64,000 nucleotides of DNA. It comes from Arcuatula senhousia. Lineage: Eukaryota; Mollusca; Bivalvia; Mytilida; Mytilidae. Where the stretch lies: contig OZ020306.1 of assembly GCA_963971305.1 (NCBI GenBank), positions 53,108,686-53,172,685 on the forward strand. The letters run 5' to 3'. Position numbers and translations under genes: made by a program. The notes under the pieces were generated by a model, which was given only the letters and a program-made list of their open reading frames with translations, was not told where the DNA came from and searched no databases. Below are positions 57,382-64,000 of this stretch, piece after piece. Within the stretch, counting starts at the first letter, position 1. Each line of letters starts with the position of its first letter.

Positions 57382-57963
57382 AAGGAGTAGAGCCACAAAG
57401 GCCCTAAATTGGCCCGGTATTTTCACTATTTTTTCAACTACTATAACTAGTCAAAAATTTAACCAAAATATGTTAAGGTATTAACAAACTTTTCATATCT
57501 GTAAGATTTAGCAAAATATTTACACCACAGGTTTAGCCTTGGGACTTTAAACATCACATAAGTTTGAAAAATCCTCATTTTTCACACATTTTCACTGGTT
57601 TCTCTGCATATTTCGTCAAAATTAGTATTGGCCACATTCCTCGACCATCGTTATTTTTTTATAATTAATTTATAATATCATTATAAACATTTCTATCACA
57701 AAATAATTTTGTTCGACAGGTGTGGCCCATTTCATAATCATCAATTTATACATGAAAACCAAGGAAAACTGTCACAAATTGTTATTTTTCACAAAATAGT
57801 CTATTTTTTACCTCACTGCTCTCCTTATTGATAAATAATTGGAGGACAAATTATTGCAATTCATGAAATATAAAGACTGATGAACATTAATGCAGCAACT
57901 ACAAGCAGATATATCAAAGTTGAATTTTTGGGCCATTTTGGGGTCTTCGTGGCTCTACTCCTT
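57382..57963. mobile_element. 582-bp TIR element of family R6
   Basis: The ends AAGGAGTAGAGCCAC and the complement of GTGGCTCTACTCCTT match. TCA is duplicated at 57379-57381 and 57964-57966. The sister repeat at 53985-54010 shows the uninterrupted site (GACGTCAAATTTTAAAGTGAGG, with a small length difference). It is a compact copy of the family whose separated ends are at 21946-22192 and 29150-29575. Confidence 0.85.
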
Positions 57964-58371
57964 TCAAAGTGAGGCTCTTGACCTTGATATGGCATATTAG
58001 CCCACTTATGTGCACGCGAGGTCTTGATATGGCCATATTTGCCCACTTTTGTGCACGCGAGGACTTGATATGGCAAAAAAGTCCCTTGTCAAGATATGGC
58101 TTGTAAATCTACAGCTGTTACACACGTACAAATTTAAAGGTATCAAAGCTACAGATGTATGATAAAATAATATAATGATAAAATGAAAACCCACCCAACA
58201 CAGAGTAAAGAGTACCGACTACTGTATTCGATCCAAACCATACAGCATAATGCAAAGAAGTAAAGGATATAAACAGTCCATTCGGTAAAATATTTGATGA
58301 TGTTTGAAAATTGACAGTAATTTCTCAGTAGGCCAAATTATGTATTCCAATCAAAACAAAGAGTAACTTAC

Positions 58372-58484
58372 ATCAAGAGATAAACTCTGTGCCAGGAAAA
58401 TAAGGCAGGGCCTCTGTGCTCACGTGGACCGCCCGTGTGAATTCTTGCAATTAAATCATAAGTATTTATTCTTCTATTGACTGC
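58372..58484 (-). CDS. Tyrosinase-like protein, CuA exon
   Basis: A 113-bp exon between acceptor TTTTCAG (ending at 58485) and donor GTAAGT (58371-58366). It reads AVNRRINTYDLIARIHTGG, then PREHRGPALFSWHRVYLL. The CuA ligands are His in RIHTG, His in EHRGP and His in SWHR; the spacing of 9 between the last two is the family rule. The exon ends with AT, which the CuB exon completes with C to Ile, giving VYLL-I-FETSLQ exactly as in family members. This phase match over a 17.7-kb intron argues that the exons belong to one gene. The upstream exon should encode the region before AVNRR but was not recognised up to 64000. Confidence 0.9.
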
Positions 58485-59168
58485 CTGAAAAGGAAACAGA
58501 AAAAAGGGTCCAATGAGGACCAATGTATAAGATCTGAGGATTTTCCTGTAGGTTATAGTTGCTGTTTTAAGCCAATTTAATACGCTATGTTCTATATCTA
58601 GTAACAGTGGTCACTAAATTATTTATCAAGTTTATTAAAGATTAATTTCGTTTCTTGCCAATATAACAAAACATTTCTACGAAGTTTCAGTCAAATTGGT
58701 TTAGTGGATTCAGAGAAGATTTTTTTCTATATTGTTAACACCCACGAAGATGGACAACAGACGACGGGTGCAAATTGATGGCTTAAGACACCATAGTCTT
58801 TGGCCAGGTAAGATAATAAAAACTAGTCGTTTTTTCTATCAATTTCTCCATAAAACAGGGTTTAGCCCTCCATTTCTTTTGAAATACCAAGTCAGGACCA
58901 TTGCGATTTTCATTTTTTCCGATATTTGGATATGTCTTCCATGTTTTATCTTTTCTCTTGGACATTGATTGATCCTCCAAGTTAAGTTATTTTGATATTA
59001 CCTCTTTTTATATGAATTTTAGATATATATATTTTTTAGGTTAAAACAAATACATAACAGAGAATTTCAGAAAAAATAATTTATGTGAGCTCTTTATGAC
59101 TAACTTTAGTACCCTTGGTATGTGGTATGATTTAAAACAAGTTATTCCCCAAAGGTACAACCGTGAAA
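58485..59168. other. Upstream intronic sequence with an R1-related fragment
   Basis: 58845-58990 resembles R1 (CCAAGTCAGGACCATTGCGAT, TTTTCTCTTGGACATTGATTG). No further tyrosinase exon recognised. Confidence 0.45.
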
Positions 59169-59438
59169 GGGGTCTGGGTGGCCGAGTGGTCTAAGGCACT
59201 CGTTTAAATACCACACTTTTGATCACTAGCCGATCATCTCTCAGCTGGTGTTCGAGTCCCGTTTGTATTTAACAAAAAAGGGACTTCCCCAACTGTATGT
59301 GATTAGGTTTGTCAGTTACCTGCCCAAGGTCAGTGGTTACCTCCGGATACTCCTATTTCCTCCACCAATAACTGACCACCCTACATGGCCCAGGTGCGTC
59401 GATAAAGGGCGTTAAACACCAACACACACACACACACA
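59169..59438 (+). mobile_element. tRNA-derived SINE with Meta-like domain
   Basis: The head resembles tRNA-Leu: box A TGGCCGAGTGG (59179-59189) and box B GGTGTTCGAGTCC (59247-59259), with the longer spacing of a large variable arm. The body has GGTTACCTCCGGATACTCC, TTTCCTCCACCAATAACTGACC and AAGGGCGTTAAACACCAAC, which matches the conserved Meta-domain of bivalve SINEs as I remember it. The tail is (CA)n. The 13-bp target duplication TACAACCRTGAAA (59156-59168 and 59439-59451, one mismatch) defines both ends. It is not a functional tRNA gene. Confidence 0.9.
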
Positions 59439-59451
59439 TACAACCATGAAA

Positions 59452-60826
59452 ACATTTAACAATGTACATTTTACATTTTCTATTTAAAGAAAACTGAGAA
59501 ATATAGAAATAATAGCGTGGCACTTATGTCTCAGCTTTAAAGATAAAAATATGAAGAACACAACACATTATGTATATAATCTATGTATATCATGTATATC
59601 TTATAGCTTTACATGTAGCTTGTTGACCTGAAACCATCTCCTCCACCAGTAAAAAATTTATATTCTAAATTCTATTTTCTGTTTCATCCATTTTATATAT
59701 TCTTTATTTCTTATTCTACATTTTCAATATTCTGTTTTGACATATCCATATATTCTATGTTTCATATCTTATATCTTAAATTATATTTCATTCTTTTTTT
59801 TTTTTAGTTCTTCGATAATCTTTTATTCTTTATTATGTATTTTTCAATGTGGCTTATCTTAATTTTATATCCTAATTCTGAAAAATCATTGAAACAAGGT
59901 GACTTCGTCTTTGTATCTAGTTCTTAATTTCATTGTAACAAGATAAATACATTTTTCAATCCTATTTCTCGGTTACCTAACTCTTATTTTGCTTCTTTGA
60001 ATAAGAATATTATTCTAACAAATTCTACATTGTAAATGCTGTATACAATATGCTGACACGAATCGGACAACTATAGGAAGTTAGTAAATTGTAAAACGAC
60101 ATTGTGTATATATTTTTTTCAACATACCGTAACGCTACGACGAAGAAATACATACAGTATGCCATGACATTGAATAATATAGAAATTGCAATTACAAATA
60201 ACATAGCCCGGCTTGAAAGCGAAAAAATATTATCACCGCATACAACTAAACAACTCAGTGGGGATGGAGATTTGTAGCGGGGAATAACAGGTTGGTCGAC
60301 CGTTATTTGTCTTAGTATATACAATAAAAATATTTCTGGTTATATTAAATGCACTGTGAAAGTAAGCAATTACTCGGTGTTAATTTGAGACCAAGCAAAA
60401 CATTCCTCTGTTTCCCTTCTAAACATCGTGCACAATCTGCGAACCCCTTCCCTTGATCCGGTCATTTTACGCTCCTGATGGAAGCGATAATGATCTATTG
60501 TCCTTAAGTAGCAACACTATGTACCCAAAGCTTGTCATGTACGATTTCTGAGGAAAGCTTTACAGAAATTCTTTCGGACGGACATGTACATTAGTAAAGC
60601 TTAATGTCATTCGAAATGTCGTCGGGAGGCATAAAACCTGCTTTTGTAACGAATAGAGTCGGTGTGTAAAGAAATATTTTAAACTTTGAATCAAATTTTT
60701 AGGGCTTTTCTTGTGAATCTTGATTTAAGGTTCGCGTGCAACTTATAGAATTACCAAAAAATAGTTTGCCGACTTTTCATGTTTTATAGCGGTACCCAGT
60801 TAAATATTATAACATACTAGAAGGCA
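59452..60826. other. AT-rich sequence, no supported gene
   Basis: TTC/TTAT-rich tracts dominate 59640-59830. A minus-strand frame at 60204-60128 (MLFVIAISILF, hydrophobic) followed by GTATGT could be a signal-peptide exon but is unsupported. Confidence 0.35.
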
Positions 60827-63491
60827 CCCGCGAATTCGCGGGGAAAGTTGCCTCAACATAGGAAATCAAAGTCAATTCATATGAAAAACCTGAATGCTGA
60901 CAATAATGGGCTAACATGTATACAGATGCACATAAATTTTCTTTTTGTTGGTCACCAAGTAGTGGTTCCGTCCATTTTCATATTTCAAGTGGTCTTCAAC
61001 ATTCGTTTTCCTTTGTTTACCACAACACCTCCCGATATATTTCTCATCATTTTATGTTCTTTTATTATCTCCTTAATGTCTATCGTCCATATAAAAACCA
61101 TATTGTGGAACTAACTAACTCACTCAAAGATCATAATGTACAATGTACCACTGTTTGCTGATTTACCCGTACCCGTACTATTTTTTTTAAAAATTTTCCT
61201 AACAAAAATGAAAGGGTGGTAAATTTATACTAATTTTTTGTGCAACGTTTTCGAGGGTTTATTTTTGGATGTTTTCGTGATTTTGATTTCTCACGTTTTC
61301 GTGTATAGACATGGATGTACATGCTATGTTTTTGTCTGCATTTTTGCCCCGTGCTTCATGTTTGGAAACATTTCTAATGCCCCGTTTGCCACTCTCATTA
61401 AACAGATAAAAATGAGGAGGAGGTAAACACCAACTTACTCAGTCACTCATTAAAATCTTGAACCACTGTTTTGCTCATTTACCCGTACTGGTACTGTTTT
61501 TTATTTTCATTTGGCCTAACATAAAAAATGAACCATAAAAAAAGTTAATTAAAATTACCCCCTCTCCCTATATTTCTCATTCATGATCATTTCAGTTCAA
61601 GTCATGTTCATTTTATCATCTCTTTAATGTTCATCGATATTATGTAACCCTTCAATTTTGCCTAACATAAAAATGAAACATTATAATATTAGTGATATAA
61701 ACAAATAAGAATGAAATAAGATAAACTAAAATTAAGTTAATTATGTATTTGGTTGTACAAAGTTTAAATCTCCCCGCCATTAAAAGGTGAGAGCGTACAG
61801 AGTATATACCACTTTTTGAAACTATTTGCAAAAGTAATTTTAGGCCATTTGAAACTAATACCACTTTTTAAAAATATTTGCAAAAGTAATTGATTAGGCC
61901 ATAAACATGATAAACAAAAATAAAAAAGGACAAACATGATAAATGTAGATGACCACATAGGGCCCTCCCCCTAAAAAAATAAAGAAGATTCGTGACAGTC
62001 GGACAGGGGTGAAAAGACCTACAAACATTTTCAAATTTCATGGAGTGATGGGGACAATGGCTACGTGTAGCATTCTTGTTGTATTTAGAAGCTGTATCTT
62101 TACCAAAGTGTTTTAGTGTAGTTTTTAGGTGAACTGGTTGTCATTTGCAGTCTACGAAATTAGCACCAGTCCGACAGGTTTTGACCCGTTAAAATCGTTT
62201 TGATCCTGTGAATTTTGGCAGATTTTGTAACATACAACTGTAACCTATATAAAATATTTGAAAATAATGTATTCGGACCTTAATTTGTAAATCCCAAACG
62301 CTATAGTTTCTTTGACTGCAGTTGAACCCGGAAGTTGAACATTTCCTTAACTTGTTATTCTTTTTTATTGTCACGTTAATTGTTTTATTATTTTTATCTA
62401 CCTACCTGAAGGGTGCTTCAAATACTGTTCAGGGTTTTTTTTTGTGATCGTCAGATAGGGACGGTTTTAAAAATTTTGGAGATAAAATTCGCACCTGAAA
62501 CTTGTAAATCCAAAACGCTATTTCTTTGACTGCAGTTGAACATTTTGCTAACTCATAGGCGGATCCAGGGTGGGGGGGCTGGGCCCCTTTTCTTTTGGCG
62601 GAAAAATTTGGTTGCATAATCATTGAAGCGTGACCAAAGCGGGCCCCCTCTTTTCAGAATCTCTGGATCCGCCTCTGTAACTCCTTTTTATTATTTTTTA
62701 ATGTATTATTATTTTTATCGATCTACCTGAAGGGTGTGAAGTGATGGTCGATGATATATGTTTATTACAATAAGGCAAATATCTACGGCCAGCTAACAGT
62801 AGATGGCAATAGATTAACAATTACAATTACAAAAGCGTCTGTCTTACAATTTGTCTAGTACGGAAGAGAGTTCTACACATGCGTGAATCCTGGATATCCG
62901 GTTTTGGGCAGGACAAAACCATGAACCGGCACTACACTCCTCCCTGTTTTCTCTTGAAAGCCTCCCTTTTCTTTTTTGCATCCCTTGGGGGTCGGATAGT
63001 ACCCTCCAAGGGAGTCCTGGGGTTATCCCGCAGGTCTAAATTATTTATCCTTAGGTCTGTTATCCTATTTTAGTGATTAATTGAAAGTTGTGTACATGCC
63101 GAATTTAAATATGTTACTGATTTTAAGTTGTTTTTATTGCAGGTACATCCAGAAGAAAATCATTGGCTTGGGTTTTGAATAAAATAGAAGCAAGTCACTG
63201 GTTAAATATAACAAAATAGGCCATGCTGACTATGAACAAAATAAACGTTGCAACACTAGTATTGTTTTTGTTTATCTGATGCTCTTGCAAATGTCTCTCA
63301 ACGCTCTGTCATTTTATAGGGGTTACAGGCGCAACCCTCTACTCCTCCTGGCGGCTTTCATAAATGTTAGCCTATTGCTCCCGACCCAAGATTTTCTTGA
63401 GTGGAATTCCTTGTACCCCTCCCACGACACTTGCCAAAGAAACCATACCCCCCATAACTTTGACTTCTCTGCCCCACTTTTGCCTTGTCTT
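60827..63491. other. Unassigned sequence with small duplications
   Basis: A 16-bp palindrome CCCGCGAATTCGCGGG lies at 60827-60842. A tandem pair ACCACTTTTT...TTTGCAAAAGTAATT lies at about 61804-61905. A tandem duplication of about 190 bp (TTTCTTTGACTGCAGTTGAAC to CTACCTGAAGGGTG) occurs at about 62290-62413 and 62500-62735. No gene seen. Confidence 0.45.
62554..62677. mobile_element. 124-bp MITE inserted in a tandem duplicate
   Basis: The ends CATAGGCGGATCCAG and the complement of CTGGATCCGCCTCTG match with two differences. TAACT flanks both sides (62549-62553 and 62678-62682). It interrupts the second copy of the 190-bp duplication. A related GGATCCAG-GGGGG element may lie in T5 at 49445-49600. 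Confidence 0.7.
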
Positions 63492-64000
63492 TTATCTTGA
63501 TCGGGCTATCACTCTGCCCTGACCAAGTCCCAAATTGTCGACTTCTGCTGCCTGGGGGATCGCCCCATATACCTCAAAACTGTAAGGCCAAACTAAAATG
63601 TTACCTCCTGGGTCATGTACCATTCTTGGGGCCAGGGGGCCGCTTTGTGTGCCAGCCTCCCATACATCATCGTCTGATGGTTCAGAATGCAAAGAGATTT
63701 GTGCCCTCTCAACAAAGTTAAGGGGCGTCGCTACAGGGTCGTCTAGACCCGTTTCCCGGGATAACTGAAGCTGATGTGTTGTCATCGTTTCTTCCACTTC
63801 GAGAGGGTCTTTTGGTGACCCACCTGCCCTAATACCGACTTCTGTGGCATCTGTGGAATCAAATTCACTCATAGAAACATCGTCATCGGTCATGTCCAAA
63901 GCTGACCCTCCCTCGGATTGTCGTGGAGGGGGGTCCTCTTGTATGCTTGGTATACCAATTCCCGTTATATTTTCTGAATCCGACGGTTCTTCCGTATTGG
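63492..64000 (-). CDS. Unidentified acidic protein, 5' end outside the window
   Basis: The frame is open from the window edge to a stop at 63494-63492, at least 169 codons. It is rich in Asp, Glu, Ser and Pro (TDDDVSMSEFDSTD, SEPSDDDVWEAG) and ends GLGQGRVIARSR. Downstream on the same strand another frame reads GKCRGRGTRNSTQ. An acidic segment followed by an RG-rich one is often seen in gag-like proteins of retroelements such as the DIRS type, but nothing diagnostic is present. A single exon of a host gene cannot be excluded. Confidence 0.45.
   Translation of the reverse strand, partial: NTEEPSDSENITGIGIPSIQEDPPPRQSEGGSALDMTDDDVSMSEFDSTDATEVGIRAGGSPKDPLEVEETMTTHQLQLSRETGLDDPVATPLNFVERAQISLHSEPSDDDVWEAGTQSGPLAPRMVHDPGGNILVWPYSFEVYGAIPQAAEVDNLGLGQGRVIARSR

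Larger units (their letters stand above)
57030..58165 (+). repeat. Repeat R8, copy 2, with a larger palindrome and an inserted MITE
   Basis: Same order as 53610-54165: TAAAGACATAAGCACTCAATA, the palindrome 57191-57324, TTTATCATACATTTTCAG, GACGTCA, then AAGTGAGGCTCTTGACC. Element 57382-57963 is inserted after GACGTCA. A GATATGGC-CCCACTT-GTGCACGCGAGG unit is duplicated at 57990-58075. Confidence 0.85.
40690..58371 (-). other. Tyrosinase gene intron, 17.7 kb, packed with mobile elements
   Basis: Donor GTAAGT at 58371-58366 and acceptor TTTTCAG ending at 40690. Phase-2 intron: AT from the CuA exon plus C from the CuB exon gives one Ile codon. It contains two LINEs on opposite strands, elements T5 and T6, MITEs, a pearl/Helentron-like element and palindromes. 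No other host exon was recognised in it. Confidence 0.85.

Noticed and set aside
59169..59265. tRNA-Leu gene
   Set aside because: The box A and B region is the head of a SINE with body, tail and target duplication, and the arms are not those of a functional tRNA.
60128..60204. Possible signal-peptide first exon of the tyrosinase gene (hydrophobic frame followed by GTATGT)
   Set aside because: Its phase does not join directly to the CuA exon and no intermediate exon was found, so a chance AT-rich frame is as likely.

Overview
This is a low-GC, gene-poor animal genomic window in which most bases belong to repeats or mobile elements. The tyrosinase family, the Meta-domain SINE, the pearl/Helentron-like tandem-repeat element and the repeat families point to a bivalve mollusc, probably a mussel (Mytilidae). 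The species is inference. I see no bacterial operons and no complete cellular gene.

One host gene is clear: a tyrosinase-like type-3 copper oxidase on the minus strand. Three exons are visible: 58372-58484 (CuA), 40019-40689 (CuB and Cys-rich tail) and 39463-39680 (C-terminus). Splice sites and codon phases agree, and together they give 1002 nt (333 codons plus stop). The intron between the copper sites is 17,682 bp and contains two LINEs, several DNA transposons, a pearl/Helentron-like element and satellite DNA. Exons 5' of CuA were not found.

Layout. 1-10020: a minus-strand LINE, split at 870/9320 by an 8.4-kb terminal-inverted-repeat (TIR) element with a TTA target duplication. 11-16 kb: foldback repeats and a second TIR element (13799-15845, TAA duplication) that carries a SINE-like insertion. 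16.3-17.3 kb: a 146-bp tandem array whose units contain estrogen-response-element-like palindromes. 17.7-25 kb: two reverse-transcriptase genes of Penelope-like type, with a 155-166-bp tandem array between them. 22-29.6 kb: nested TIR elements. 30-39.3 kb: 21-bp satellites, a 300-bp inverted repeat about 5 kb apart, and elements inserted in the satellites. 39.4-58.5 kb: the tyrosinase gene. 59.2 kb: a tRNA-derived SINE. 63.5-64 kb: an unidentified acidic ORF open at the window edge.

The most unusual signal is in the ends of the two TWA-target elements. They share a TIR core, and their subterminal arms carry CG dinucleotides spaced about 10.5 bp apart, one DNA helical turn, over 100-250 bp. 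Several insertions can be dated relative to each other because removing them with one copy of the target duplication restores the interrupted reading frame or array.
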